Assembly (NCBI GenBank): GCA_020722565.1
Contig: DYKO01000005.1
Coordinates: forward strand, 124,001-188,000
Source: Rikenella microfusus
GTDB taxonomy: Bacteria > Bacteroidota > Bacteroidia > Bacteroidales > Tenuifilaceae
Reading direction: 5' to 3'
DNA: 64,000 bases
Position numbers and translations under genes: made by a program. Under the pieces are notes generated by a model that saw nothing but the letters and a program-made list of their open reading frames with translations, ran no database searches and was not told the DNA's origin. Below, piece after piece: positions 1 through 9,776 of the stretch (its first letter is position 1; the number at the start of each line of letters is the position of its first letter).

Positions 1-453
1 GAAGTAGTTCTGGGTTCTGCCCACCAGTTCATATCTAAGTTTGGCAATCTTTGAGCCATGGACCTCACGGCCATAAACAAATGATTTATTCTTATTATTA
101 TCCCTTAAAAGGTAATGCACCAGTAGGTCGGATTCCTTTGGCGGCTGATTTTTTACAATAGCCCAATACTTTTTAATGATTTTTCCCTCCTGAAACAGGT
201 TGTTAATTCTACTCAACCCCTTGCTGGTTTTTGCAAACAGCACTACACCGCTCACAGGCCTGTCTATACGGTGCGTTACCTCAAGAAATACACGACCGGG
301 TTTACCGTCACGTACTTTGATAAATTCCTTTACCATTTCAAGTAGCGACTCGTCGCCGGATTTATCGGCCTGAACAATATCGCCACATTGTTTATTAACA
401 GCAATATAATGATTATCCTCATAAAGGATTTGATCAGCGGTGAAAGTATTCAT
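1..453 (-). CDS. RluA-family RNA pseudouridine synthase (partial, C-terminus cut by window edge)
   Basis: Reading the minus strand from an ATG at 453 gives an open frame to base 1, so about 151 N-terminal residues are present and the rest lies outside. The catalytic motif of the RluA/RsuA superfamily is visible as HRIDRPVSGVVLF around residues 61-73, with Asp64 the expected catalytic aspartate that attacks the uridine. The family isomerises uridine to pseudouridine in rRNA or tRNA; the exact target cannot be told. The start lies 6 bases after the stop of panB on the same strand, so the two are probably co-transcribed. No S4 RNA-binding domain precedes the catalytic domain, as in short RluA-type members. 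Confidence 0.85.
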   Translation of the reverse strand, partial: MNTFTADQILYEDNHYIAVNKQCGDIVQADKSGDESLLEMVKEFIKVRDGKPGRVFLEVTHRIDRPVSGVVLFAKTSKGLSRINNLFQEGKIIKKYWAIVKNQPPKESDLLVHYLLRDNNKNKSFVYGREVHGSKIAKLRYELVGRTQNYF

Positions 454-459
454 AATTTA

Positions 460-1275
460 CTAGTATTGCTCCCTTTCGTTAGGGAAATCCATTGACTTAA
501 CGTCTTTAATATATGCCTGAAATGAACCCAACATTTCGGCATATAAATTATGGTAACGACGTAGGAACCGTGGTGAAAATTCCTGTGTTATTCCCAACAT
601 ATCGTGCGTTACCAAAACCTGTCCATCTACGCCACTGCCTGCACCAATTCCAATAACAGGAATCTTAAGTTCACTAGCCACCTGGGCACCCAATTTGGCT
701 GGAATTTTCTCAAGCACTATTGAGAAACATCCAACATTTTCAAGCAGATGGGAATCCGCCACTAACTTTTTGGCTTCAGCCTCCTCTCGAGCTCGTACCA
801 CATAGGTTCCGAATTTGTGAATGGATTGAGGGGTAAGTCCAAGATGGCCCATCACTGGAATACCAGCCGAAAGAATGCGCTCAACGGAGTCAATAATCTC
901 AGAGCCACCTTCGAGTTTTACACCATCGGCACCACTTTCCTTCATTATTCGAATGGCAGAGCGAAGCGCCAGTTTCGAATTGCCCTGGTAGGTTCCAAAG
1001 GGTAGGTCAACCACTACCAGTGCGCGTTTTACAGCGCGCACTACCGAACTGGCATGGTAAATCATTTGATCGAGTGTAATAGGTAGGGTCGATTCATGAC
1101 CAGCCATAACGTTTGAAGCTGAGTCGCCAACCAAAAGCACATCAATTCCTGCAGCATCCAGGATACGAGCCATGGAGTAATCGTATGCCGTGAGCATGGC
1201 TATCTTCTCACCCCTCAGCTTCATCTCATAAAGCACATGGGTGGTTACCACCTTTACCTGACTTTCACTCGACAT
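460..1275 (-). CDS. panB: 3-methyl-2-oxobutanoate hydroxymethyltransferase (ketopantoate hydroxymethyltransferase)
   Basis: PanB transfers a hydroxymethyl group from 5,10-methylenetetrahydrofolate to 2-oxoisovalerate, the first committed step of pantothenate and coenzyme A synthesis in the cytosol. The 271-residue length is typical. Visible landmarks are [10 protein letters not shown] near 29-38, the metal-site segment [12 protein letters not shown] (Asp51), [10 protein letters not shown] (Asp90), KLEGG (Glu122) and VLEKIP with Glu189 as the likely catalytic acid. The ATG at 1275 is preceded by a Bacteroidota -7 box. The downstream pseudouridine synthase starts 6 bases after the stop, suggesting one transcript. 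No panC or panD is nearby. Confidence 0.96.
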   Translation of the reverse strand: MSSESQVKVVTTHVLYEMKLRGEKIAMLTAYDYSMARILDAAGIDVLLVGDSASNVMAGHESTLPITLDQMIYHASSVVRAVKRALVVVDLPFGTYQGNSKLALRSAIRIMKESGADGVKLEGGSEIIDSVERILSAGIPVMGHLGLTPQSIHKFGTYVVRAREEAEAKKLVADSHLLENVGCFSIVLEKIPAKLGAQVASELKIPVIGIGAGSGVDGQVLVTHDMLGITQEFSPRFLRRYHNLYAEMLGSFQAYIKDVKSMDFPNEREQY

Positions 1276-1639
1276 AGGAATCTAATTTTTTGATTGTACA
1301 AAGGTAACTTATTCTTAACAAATGCCGTGTTAAAATAATAAAATCAGCGGCTCCGTAAGCTAAATACATTACTGCCAATTATATCATCATCTTTAAGGCC
1401 GCTGGTATGGCAACACGAAAAATTGTTCAAACAGAATATGACAAAAAGACATATCTGCATTAAGAATATTTTTAATCAGAAACATTTAAGTTTTTTCTGA
1501 CAAAATCGCAATCATTTCGACAAAACAACTGACACATTTTCCCCTTTTTCTACTTAATTTCTCATTGGCACAATCATTGAGTTAATGATATGGAATTTTA
1601 AAAAGAAAAACATAAAGTAAAACAATAAATTTTATAACA
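1276..1639. other. Intergenic region between panB and dnaK
   Basis: These 364 bases separate divergent panB and dnaK. Apart from the panB -7 box nothing was recognised. No CIRCE inverted repeat is present ahead of dnaK and no clear TAnnTTTG box was found for it. The last 150 bases are strongly AT-rich. Confidence 0.5.
1299..1306 (-). promoter_or_regulatory. Putative Bacteroidota -7 box for panB
   Basis: On the minus strand this reads TACCTTTG, a match to TAnnTTTG recognised by the Bacteroidota primary sigma factor. It lies 23 bases upstream of the panB ATG. No convincing -33 TTG lies at the usual 19-base distance. Confidence 0.5.
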
Positions 1640-3547
1640 ATGAGCAAGATAATTGGAATTGACCTAGGAACAACAAACTCGTGCGTTGCCGTAATGGAGG
1701 GGAACGAACCTGTTGTAATAACCAATAGCGAGGGGAAGCGTACCACCCCATCGGTTGTAGGTTTTGCCGAAAACGGTGAGCGCAAGGTAGGGGACCCTGC
1801 TAAACGTCAGGCTATAATTAATCCTCAAAAAACTATTTTCTCCATTAAACGCTTTATGGGTGAAACCTACGATAAAGTGGCTCAAGTTGAAATACCCCGC
1901 GTTCCCTACAAAGTGGTACGTGGCGATAACAACACCCCTAGGGTTGATATTGATGGCAGGCTTTACACCCCTCAGGAAATATCATCAATGGTTCTTCAAA
2001 AGATGAAGAAAACCGCTGAGGATTACCTTGGACAAGAGGTTACCGAAGCAGTTATCACCGTACCAGCTTACTTTAGCGACTCACAGCGTCAGGCAACAAA
2101 GGAAGCCGGAGAGATTGCAGGACTTAAAGTTCGCCGTATCATTAACGAGCCTACCGCTGCTGCTTTGACCTACGGACTCGACAAGAAAAATAAGGATTTA
2201 AAAGTTGCTGTTTACGACCTAGGTGGCGGTACTTTCGATATCTCAATTCTTGAACTTGGCGATGGTGTTTTTGAGGTAAAATCGACCAATGGTGACACCC
2301 ACCTTGGTGGCGATGATTTCGACCAAATTATTATTGACTGGCTTGCCCAGGAATTTTTGAAAGACGAAGGAGTTGACCTTAGGAAAGACCCCATGGCACT
2401 CCAGCGACTTAAGGAGGCTGCCGAAAAAGCCAAAATAGAGCTATCGAGCACAACCACTACCGAAATTAACCTTCCCTACATCATGCCAGTTAACGGCATA
2501 CCCAAACACCTTGTTAAAACCCTCACCCGGGCTCAGTTCGAAAAATTAGCCGACCACCTATTCCAGCGCACCATAGAACCCTGCCGCAAGGCCCTTGCCG
2601 ATGCAGGTTTACAACCATCGGACATCGATGAGGTTATTCTTGTTGGTGGTTCAACCCGAATACCCTACATCCAGCAATTGGTAGAAAAGTTCTTTGGCCG
2701 CACTCCCAACAAGAGCGTAAACCCCGACGAAGTTGTAGCTATTGGCGCAGCCATTCAGGGTGGTGTGCTCACCGGTGAGGTTAAGGATGTGCTGCTGCTC
2801 GATGTAACCCCTCTCTCGCTGGGTATAGAAACCCTAGGCGGAGTATTTACCAAACTCATCGAGGCTAACACCACTATACCTACCCGCAAATCCGAGGTAT
2901 TCACCACGGCTGCCGATAATCAACCTTCAGTTGAAATCCATGTGCTGCAGGGCGAACGCCCACTTGCCAAGGATAACAAAACCATCGGACGCTTCCACCT
3001 CGATGGCATTCCACCCGCCCCACGCGGTATCCCTCAGATTGAGGTAACCTTTGATATCGACGCTAATGGTATTCTTCATGTAACCGCTAAGGATAAGGGA
3101 ACGGGTAAGGAACAAAAGATCCGCATCGAAGCCTCATCGGGCTTAACCGATGATGAAATCAAGCATATGCGCGAAGAAGCTAAACGCAACGAGGAAGCCG
3201 ACCGCAGGGAAAAGGAACGCATTGATAAAATTAATGCTGCCGACAGCCTAATTTTCCAAACCGACAAGCAGCTGAAAGAGTTTGGCGATAAATTACCTGC
3301 CGATAAAAAGAGTGCCATTGAAAGTGCGCTTAGTCGCCTAAAGGATGCACACAAGAGTCAGAATTTAGCCGATATTGAAAGCGCAACTAATGAACTCAAC
3401 TCAGCATGGCAAGCCGCTTCGGAAGAAATTTATAAGGCACAGGCCAATGCTGGTGCAGGCCAACAGGCCAACGCCAATGCTGGTGGCTCAAACGCATCGG
3501 GCAAAGACCAAGAAGTAACCGATGTCGATTTTGAAGAGGTAAAGTAA
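1640..3547 (+). CDS. dnaK: Chaperone DnaK (Hsp70)
   Basis: DnaK is the cytosolic ATP-dependent Hsp70 chaperone that binds exposed hydrophobic stretches in cycles driven by DnaJ and GrpE. The 635-residue protein starts [19 protein letters not shown] (phosphate-1 loop). It continues with the Hsp70 signatures [14 protein letters not shown] near 193-206 and [13 protein letters not shown] near 335-347, the interdomain linker [13 protein letters not shown], and a substrate-binding domain. The lid ends in an Ala/Asn/Gly-rich tail and the terminal [11 protein letters not shown] typical of bacterial DnaK. It stands alone: grpE and dnaJ are not in the window. A strong intrinsic terminator follows directly. 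Confidence 0.98.
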   Translation: MSKIIGIDLGTTNSCVAVMEGNEPVVITNSEGKRTTPSVVGFAENGERKVGDPAKRQAIINPQKTIFSIKRFMGETYDKVAQVEIPRVPYKVVRGDNNTPRVDIDGRLYTPQEISSMVLQKMKKTAEDYLGQEVTEAVITVPAYFSDSQRQATKEAGEIAGLKVRRIINEPTAAALTYGLDKKNKDLKVAVYDLGGGTFDISILELGDGVFEVKSTNGDTHLGGDDFDQIIIDWLAQEFLKDEGVDLRKDPMALQRLKEAAEKAKIELSSTTTTEINLPYIMPVNGIPKHLVKTLTRAQFEKLADHLFQRTIEPCRKALADAGLQPSDIDEVILVGGSTRIPYIQQLVEKFFGRTPNKSVNPDEVVAIGAAIQGGVLTGEVKDVLLLDVTPLSLGIETLGGVFTKLIEANTTIPTRKSEVFTTAADNQPSVEIHVLQGERPLAKDNKTIGRFHLDGIPPAPRGIPQIEVTFDIDANGILHVTAKDKGTGKEQKIRIEASSGLTDDEIKHMREEAKRNEEADRREKERIDKINAADSLIFQTDKQLKEFGDKLPADKKSAIESALSRLKDAHKSQNLADIESATNELNSAWQAASEEIYKAQANAGAGQQANANAGGSNASGKDQEVTDVDFEEVK

Positions 3548-3566
3548 AGTAATAGAAACCATTTAA

Positions 3567-3600
3567 ATAAAGTCGTCCAATTTGGACGGCTTTATTTTTT
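3567..3600 (+). terminator. Rho-independent terminator of dnaK
   Basis: Stem ATAAAG-T-CGTCC pairs with GGACG-G-CTTTAT around an AATTT loop, with one G-T wobble, and is followed by a run of T. It starts 20 bases after the dnaK stop codon. Confidence 0.88.
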
Positions 3601-3685
3601 TACCGAATATTTTATTCCAATAATTTTGTATTAATTAGCATCGGCATACTATTTGTCAAATCAATGATAAAAATGTAATCTGCGT

Positions 3686-4486
3686 ATGAAAAAAATTTTC
3701 TTATCAGTTGTTTTCATGGTGCTTTTGGTAAATTTGACAATGGCACAATTCAATGAGAAGATAAATCAGGTTGATACTCAAAACCGGAAACAGGGCTACT
3801 GGTGCAAGTACTATCCTAATGGTAAAAAGGCTTACGAGGGATGGTTCAAGAGCAACAAGCCAACCGGCGAGTTTAAGAGATACCACGAAAACGGAAACAT
3901 AAAAGCAGTGTTAATTTATTCTGACTCTCCATGGGTTCAAACAACAATCTTTAACCCCAAAGGGCAAAAAATAGTTTCGGGTTACTATGTAAATCAACAA
4001 AGAGATAGCTTATGGCTGTACTACGACCCCGAAGGGAAAATACTTTTGGAGGAACGCTATAAAAACGGCGTAAAGAATGGTCGTACAAAATCATACTACC
4101 CCAGCGGAAATGTAATGGAATCAGCACCCTACCTTAACGGCCAGCGGCATGGTGTGCTCGTTCAATTTTTCGAAAATGGATCCAATAAATCGGTTATACA
4201 CTATGAAAACGGAACAATACATGGACCAGTTAAGATTTATAATGCCAATGGTACAATCAGACTAGAAGGGGTATATAACAAAGGTTTAAAAGATGGCAAA
4301 TGGAAATACTACTCCGAAGAGGGTAAACCCTTGCAAACCATAAAATTCATAAATGGTGTAGCTGAAAATAACGATGAATTGGTTGAAAAAGAATCGCGAT
4401 TCCTAGAATCGTTAATTAGAAATATCGGAAAGATCAAAGATCCTACCATTGAGGATATTATGAATCAAACAGGAAATGGGTATTAA
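3686..4486 (+). CDS. Exported MORN-variant (YwqK-like) repeat protein
   Basis: This 266-residue protein has a signal peptide (MKKIFLSVVFMVLLVNLTMA, cleavage probably before Gln21). It then carries about seven repeats of the MORN-variant/YwqK type, with units such as GYWCKYYPNGKKAYEGWF, GEFKRYHENGNIKAV, GRTKSYYPSGNVMES and GKWKYYSEEGKPLQTI. Such repeats form beta-hairpin solenoids; in Bacteroidota they occur in many exported proteins of unknown role. The toxin-antitoxin label sometimes attached to the family has no support here. The gene ends 12 bases before the T9SS subtilase, so the two are probably co-transcribed. The function is unknown. Confidence 0.82.
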   Translation: MKKIFLSVVFMVLLVNLTMAQFNEKINQVDTQNRKQGYWCKYYPNGKKAYEGWFKSNKPTGEFKRYHENGNIKAVLIYSDSPWVQTTIFNPKGQKIVSGYYVNQQRDSLWLYYDPEGKILLEERYKNGVKNGRTKSYYPSGNVMESAPYLNGQRHGVLVQFFENGSNKSVIHYENGTIHGPVKIYNANGTIRLEGVYNKGLKDGKWKYYSEEGKPLQTIKFINGVAENNDELVEKESRFLESLIRNIGKIKDPTIEDIMNQTGNGY

Positions 4487-4498
4487 AACGATATTAAA

Positions 4499-6115
4499 AT
4501 GAAAAAATTACTCGTTATTTTTCTTTCATTTGCTTCAGCCGCAAATTTAAGTGCACAATTCAAATATTTTATTGAATTTACCGATAAGGCCGGCACGCCC
4601 TATTCAGTAAGTTTACCGCAGAATTTTTTATCACCAAGGGCAATTGAACGCAGAATCAAACAAAACATACCAATAACTGAAGAGGATCTTCCTGTTACAC
4701 CGGGATACATTGAACAGGTTCAGCAAAATGCAGCTAAAATTCATTATTCGCTTCGATGGTTTAACGGCGTTGTTGCCACACTCACCGACCAGCAGGTAGC
4801 AGCCATACAGGCATTCCCATTTGTGAAAACAATTACTAAAATTTTCGAACCGGTTAAATCAACTAGTAATTATGAAACGGATTACTCCGATTATCTAAAA
4901 ACAGAGAGCTACCAGGTCAACCAGCTTAGCTATGGCGCATCTTATACCCAAATAGCCATGATGAATGGCCATATTCTGCACAATAATGGTTACCTTGGTT
5001 CTGGAAAGGTAATTGCAGTTTTGGATGCGGGTTTTAATTCCGTAGATACACACCCAGCATTTGACAGCTTAAGACAAAAAGGGCGAATACTTGGCACACG
5101 TGATTTTGTCAACCCCTCATCAAACATTTACGCCGAGCATGAGCACGGCATGATGGTTCTTTCCACCATGGGCGGCTACGTTGATGGTCAATTAATTGGC
5201 ACTGCACCCAGAGCAGAATACTGGCTCATAAGAACCGAGGATGTAAACTCAGAACAAATAATTGAGGAATACAACTGGGCCGCCGGGACCGAATTTGCCG
5301 ATAGCGTGGGTGCCGATATCATTAACTCATCATTGGGTTATACTACATTTGATGTAACCAGCCAGAACCATTCCTACAACGACCTTAATGGGAATACCGC
5401 ACCATCAACAAGAGCGGCAAACATTGCAGCAAGCAAAGGGATAGTTGTAGTGGTAAGTGCCGGGAATGATGGTAATAGCCCATGGTACTACATATCCGTT
5501 CCGGCAGACTCACCAAAGGTCCTCACGGTTGGTGCCGTTGATAGCAATAAAATCAAAGCCGATTTTAGCTCATTTGGCCCCACCTCCGACGGAAGAATAA
5601 AACCCGATGTTTGCGCAATGGGCAAAGGCCCTGTTCTGGCAATTCCACCATCGGGCATAGGTTCGTCAAATGGAACTTCATTCTCATCGCCCATAATGGC
5701 GGGTATGGTAGCCTGCCTTTGGCAGGCAAAACCCACACTTACTGCACAGGACCTAATTGATCTTGTTCGAAACTCTTCATCTAATTCTAAAACTCCCAAC
5801 AATGGCATTGGTTACGGCATCCCCGACTTTGCTCTTGCTACAGCATTAGATTCAAAACATGATGCCCAATGGTTGAACTTATGGCCCAACCCTTTTGACA
5901 GCTATATCAGAATTGCTATTCCCAACATTAAATCAGAAATTACTACCACAAAGATTTATAGTGCCACGGGGCAACTGCTATACAACCAACAAAAGCAAAG
6001 CAATGAATTTGGCATAATCGAAATAAACCTTGGCAATTCTTTTCCCAAAGGATTTTATACCATTACAGCAGAAACACCATTGATACTGTGTATTGGCAAA
6101 GCCATAAAAAAGTGA
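4499..6115 (+). CDS. Subtilisin-like serine peptidase (S8) with T9SS type A C-terminal sorting domain
   Basis: A 538-residue secreted protease. The signal peptide (about residues 1-19) is followed by a propeptide-like region (to about 120) and an S8 catalytic domain. The catalytic triad is Asp176 in AVLDAGFN, His216 in AEHEHGMMV and Ser394 in SNGTSFSSPIMAG; the oxyanion Asn323 is in SAGNDG. The last 80 residues begin LWPNPFDSYIRI and end in KGFYTITAETPLILCIGKAIKK, a Por-type (type A) sorting signal. This predicts export through Sec and then the type IX system to the cell surface or medium. It lies 12 bases after the MORN protein and 4 bases before xseA, so all three may share one transcript. 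Confidence 0.93.
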   Translation: MKKLLVIFLSFASAANLSAQFKYFIEFTDKAGTPYSVSLPQNFLSPRAIERRIKQNIPITEEDLPVTPGYIEQVQQNAAKIHYSLRWFNGVVATLTDQQVAAIQAFPFVKTITKIFEPVKSTSNYETDYSDYLKTESYQVNQLSYGASYTQIAMMNGHILHNNGYLGSGKVIAVLDAGFNSVDTHPAFDSLRQKGRILGTRDFVNPSSNIYAEHEHGMMVLSTMGGYVDGQLIGTAPRAEYWLIRTEDVNSEQIIEEYNWAAGTEFADSVGADIINSSLGYTTFDVTSQNHSYNDLNGNTAPSTRAANIAASKGIVVVVSAGNDGNSPWYYISVPADSPKVLTVGAVDSNKIKADFSSFGPTSDGRIKPDVCAMGKGPVLAIPPSGIGSSNGTSFSSPIMAGMVACLWQAKPTLTAQDLIDLVRNSSSNSKTPNNGIGYGIPDFALATALDSKHDAQWLNLWPNPFDSYIRIAIPNIKSEITTTKIYSATGQLLYNQQKQSNEFGIIEINLGNSFPKGFYTITAETPLILCIGKAIKK

Positions 6116-6119
6116 AGCA

Positions 6120-7493
6120 ATGCAGCCCAAAGTGGAAACATACACCCTACTGGAGCTGAACCAACTGGTCAAGAATACCATTACCGAACACTTTTCATCG
6201 AGTTTTTGGGTAATTGCAGAAATTAGCGAAGTAAAGGAGCACTATTCAGGGCATTGCTATCTGGAACTTATTCAAAAGGCCGATAATTCCGACAATATTG
6301 TTGCCCGGGCAAGAGCCACCATATGGGCCTATACCTATCGAATGCTAAAGCCCTACTTTGAATCAACAACAGGGAAAATGCTTGTACCCGGAATGAAAAT
6401 TTTGGTAAAAGCACAGGTTTTTTTTCATGAGGTTTACGGCTTTAGCCTCAACATCTCCGATATTGAGCCCACCTTTACCATTGGCGATTTGGAGCTCAAG
6501 CGTCGCGAAACCATTAACCGGTTAATTGCCGATGGTGTTTTTGACATGAACAGGGAACTTGAATTGGAAATGCTACCCAACCGGATCGCTGTAATATCGT
6601 CGCCGCAGGCCGCCGGATATGAGGATTTTGTTTCGCAGTTAACCCAAAACCGCTTTGGTTACCGATTCAAGATAACGCTCTTTGATGCAATTATGCAGGG
6701 TGCAGAAGCCGAAGAATCCATAATTTATGCGCTAGATAGAATATACAAGAGGGCCAATCAATTCGACTTGGTAGCCATTGTAAGAGGTGGTGGCGCCACA
6801 GCCGACCTATCCTGTTTTGATTCCTACAACCTAGCAAGCCACGTGGCTCAATTCCCTATTCCTATAGCTACCGGGATAGGGCATGAAAAGGATTCCACCA
6901 TAACCGATTTAGTAGCCTTCAAATCGGTTAAAACACCCACTGCTGTTGCCGAATTTATAATTAATGTGGTTAACGATGCCGAAAATATCTACCTAAATTT
7001 AAGAGATACGCTATCAAGAATGGCATCAGAAAAACTTAATGATATCAAAATAGAATTACTAGATTTTGCCTACCGGTTAAACAACTCATGTGTCCTACAG
7101 ATGGAAACCGAGAAGAACTGGTTGATTAAAACCACATCGGCTCTTTCATCTGCATCAAAACTTAAGTTGTATCAATCAAATTTAATGATAACCAATGCTG
7201 AAAATCAACTAAAAAGCCACTCCATAACGGCCATTAAAAATACCATTACAAAATTAGAAAACATGACAAAGAGCTTAAAGAGTATCTATCATCAAAAATT
7301 TGAAGTGGAAATACAAAAGTTTTCGTATATTGGAAAAATATTAGAAACATTGAATCCCATAAATACGTTGAAAAAGGGATTTAGCATAACACGGATTAAC
7401 GGTAAGGCGATAAAAAGTATAAAGGAAATAAAATCGGGCGATACCTTAACAACTACATTTTGGGATGGCCAAGTAACCAGCCGAATTGATTAA
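6120..7493 (+). CDS. xseA: Exodeoxyribonuclease VII large subunit
   Basis: XseA is the catalytic subunit of exonuclease VII, which degrades single-stranded DNA from both ends into acid-soluble oligonucleotides when complexed with several XseB. The 457-residue protein has the N-terminal OB-fold (SSFWVIAEISEVKEHYSGHCYLEL, about 25-125) and the catalytic core with RIAVISSPQAAGYEDF near 155-170, VAIVRGGGATADLSCFDSYNLA near 219-240 and ATGIGHEKDSTITDLVA. A long helical region with coiled-coil character follows and would bind XseB. The start is 4 bases after the preceding stop. xseB lies on the same strand but 5.2 kb downstream, beyond two kinase genes. Confidence 0.96.
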   Translation: MQPKVETYTLLELNQLVKNTITEHFSSSFWVIAEISEVKEHYSGHCYLELIQKADNSDNIVARARATIWAYTYRMLKPYFESTTGKMLVPGMKILVKAQVFFHEVYGFSLNISDIEPTFTIGDLELKRRETINRLIADGVFDMNRELELEMLPNRIAVISSPQAAGYEDFVSQLTQNRFGYRFKITLFDAIMQGAEAEESIIYALDRIYKRANQFDLVAIVRGGGATADLSCFDSYNLASHVAQFPIPIATGIGHEKDSTITDLVAFKSVKTPTAVAEFIINVVNDAENIYLNLRDTLSRMASEKLNDIKIELLDFAYRLNNSCVLQMETEKNWLIKTTSALSSASKLKLYQSNLMITNAENQLKSHSITAIKNTITKLENMTKSLKSIYHQKFEVEIQKFSYIGKILETLNPINTLKKGFSITRINGKAIKSIKEIKSGDTLTTTFWDGQVTSRID

Positions 7494-7520
7494 ATAGTTG
7501 TGTATATAGTTTAAAAGAAT

Positions 7521-9722
7521 GTGAAAGGCAAAATTTATCATACAGGTAAAATTTTTCAAATAGTTCTGCTGCTTTTGTACACACAAATCCTATGGGCGCA
7601 GGGAGCATCAGCAGGTAGGACACTTGATAGTTTACGCAATGCCCTGATAAAGGCAAAAGGCGAAAAAAAAATTGATGTATTAATTGAGTTATCAGCATAC
7701 TACTGGGAAATCAATCCAGACTCTTCATTGATATATGCCGATCTTTTGCTACAAGAGGCTAAAAGAGATGGCAGCAACGAAGCATTGGGCGATGCCTTCA
7801 ATGCCATGGGTAATGCCTTTTATTATAAAAACCAACCCGAACAGGCTATTCATTACTATGAAAAATCAAAATACTATAGAGAAAAAACCGACAATCATGA
7901 AAAAATAGGCCACACCTACAACAACCTAGGATTACTTTACTCGGATTTGAAACAGTACAACATGTCTATTAATGCCCATACCAAAGCAGCTGAAGAGTAT
8001 TCCAAAGCAAAAAGTTATTCCTATCAAGTTTCATCTCTTATAAGCATCTCTAATATTTATAATTTACTTAACGAAAAAAACAAAGCACTTGAGTTTGCAT
8101 TTAAAGCTCTGAGTATTGTTAATGAACATAACTTAACAAGATCAAAAGCAAGTATTTACAACACAATAGGAGCCATTAATCGTGATTTAAAGAACCTGGA
8201 CCTTGCCGAGAAGTACTACACGCTTGCCTTTTCAGATTGGGAAATGAACCACGACACAAATGGGCTTTCAAGCGGATACAACAATTTAGGTATCATTTTC
8301 GATGAAAAGGGCGAACTGGAGAAATCACTTATTTACTACAACAAATCACTGGAGCTAACTATTAAACTTGGTGATTCCATTGGAATGGCAACCGCTTTCA
8401 ATAACATTGGATATCTATACGCTAGAATTAATGAACCCAATAAGGCGATTAACGCCTACAAAAAATCAATGGAAATATTTAGAAAATACTCACAAATTGA
8501 AGATGTTTTTAACACACAAAACAACATTGCTGCCATACACCTTAAAACGGGGAACCCTGCAAAAGCAGAAAAATATCTTAATCAAAACTTACAGATAATT
8601 AATAAAGTAACCAACTTAACATTTATCCAAGAAACCTATCATCTACTTAGTTCTCTTTATTCAATGAAGGGCAATTACCGCAAAGCTTACGAATACAAAT
8701 CAATAGAACTGGCCTATGCCGATTCACTTTATACTCAGCAAAAGTTGAGCAGTATAGCCGAAGTACAAACCCGATACGAAACTGAAGGCAAAGAAAAAGA
8801 AATTCAACTACTAAAAAAAGATGTTGAGCTAAAAGAACTTCAGTACCAAAAACAAAAAAGCATTCAACAGGTTTTAATTGTCTTAACCCTTCTTTTAATT
8901 GTAATATTTATAGGTTCCATTCTCACTCTTTCTATCATTCGTAAAAAAAAACATCAGCTTGCTGAAAAGAACAAGGAACTTAACCTAATAAACAAACGCT
9001 TAAAAGAATCGGAAGAAAATCTAAAAGAACTTAACGCCACAAAGGATAAACTATTTTCAATCATAGCCCATGACCTCAAAAATCCCTTTAATGCGCTTAT
9101 TGGATTTAGCGATATTCTTGAACGTAACTTCACCTATTTGACCGACGGAGAAAAAAAGGAATACATTTCAGTTATATCAGATTCATCTCAAAACCTTTAC
9201 AAATTACTGGATAACTTACTACAATGGACTCGTACCCAAACGGGTACCATCAATTATATGCCCGAAAGGTTCAAAATAGATAGCCTCATAAAGCAAGAAA
9301 TAACAAACCTCAATGCCAATGCTGAAAAGAAAAAAATCAATATTTCTTTAAATGCCGAAAGCAAGTTTTATGTTTACGCCGATAAAAATTCCATTGCAAC
9401 GGTGGTTAGAAACTTAATAAGCAATGCCATCAAATTTACTGATATTGGAGGGCAGATTGATATTACTATTACAGAATCGACTAATTACCCTAACATGGCT
9501 GAGGTAATTATCAAAGATTCTGGTGTAGGGATCGACGAGAAAGACCTTCCCAAAATATTCATGATTGATGGTTCGTTCAGCACAAAAGGAACTGCAAATG
9601 AATCGGGTACTGGATTAGGTTTGCTGCTCTGTCACGAATTCGTAACCAAAAATAACGGCAAAATCTGGGTAACCAGTGTCAAAGACAAGGGTAGCTCATT
9701 TTATTTTACTCTACCTGCTTAA
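7521..9722 (+). CDS. TPR-containing membrane sensor histidine kinase
   Basis: A 733-residue kinase starting at GTG, 27 bases after xseA. Order of parts: signal peptide or first membrane segment (residues 1-26), a periplasmic series of TPR units (about 40-400, for example AMGNAFYYKNQPEQAIHYYEK and YNNLGIIFDEKGELEKSLIYY), and a short coiled coil. A transmembrane helix (about 450-474), a second coiled coil, the HisKA box LFSIIAHDLKNPFNALIGF with His517, and an HATPase domain follow; the last has NLISNAIKF (N box), IKDSGVGI (G1) and GTGLGLLL (G2). There is no receiver domain and no response regulator beside it. It is a clear paralogue of the next gene. The periplasmic TPR sensor suggests recognition of a protein or peptide ligand, which is inference. 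Confidence 0.93.
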   Translation: MKGKIYHTGKIFQIVLLLLYTQILWAQGASAGRTLDSLRNALIKAKGEKKIDVLIELSAYYWEINPDSSLIYADLLLQEAKRDGSNEALGDAFNAMGNAFYYKNQPEQAIHYYEKSKYYREKTDNHEKIGHTYNNLGLLYSDLKQYNMSINAHTKAAEEYSKAKSYSYQVSSLISISNIYNLLNEKNKALEFAFKALSIVNEHNLTRSKASIYNTIGAINRDLKNLDLAEKYYTLAFSDWEMNHDTNGLSSGYNNLGIIFDEKGELEKSLIYYNKSLELTIKLGDSIGMATAFNNIGYLYARINEPNKAINAYKKSMEIFRKYSQIEDVFNTQNNIAAIHLKTGNPAKAEKYLNQNLQIINKVTNLTFIQETYHLLSSLYSMKGNYRKAYEYKSIELAYADSLYTQQKLSSIAEVQTRYETEGKEKEIQLLKKDVELKELQYQKQKSIQQVLIVLTLLLIVIFIGSILTLSIIRKKKHQLAEKNKELNLINKRLKESEENLKELNATKDKLFSIIAHDLKNPFNALIGFSDILERNFTYLTDGEKKEYISVISDSSQNLYKLLDNLLQWTRTQTGTINYMPERFKIDSLIKQEITNLNANAEKKKINISLNAESKFYVYADKNSIATVVRNLISNAIKFTDIGGQIDITITESTNYPNMAEVIIKDSGVGIDEKDLPKIFMIDGSFSTKGTANESGTGLGLLLCHEFVTKNNGKIWVTSVKDKGSSFYFTLPA

Positions 9723-9776
9723 CCTCAACTTTTAAGTTTGCAGCAACTACTTTTTTTCATTATTTTGCGTTGAACA

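Noticed and set aside
1565-1581. Sigma-54-like promoter (TTGGCAC then TTGA) upstream of dnaK
   Set aside because: The -24 half matches but the invariant GC of the -12 half is GA, and no enhancer-binding protein or rpoN is in view; likely chance.
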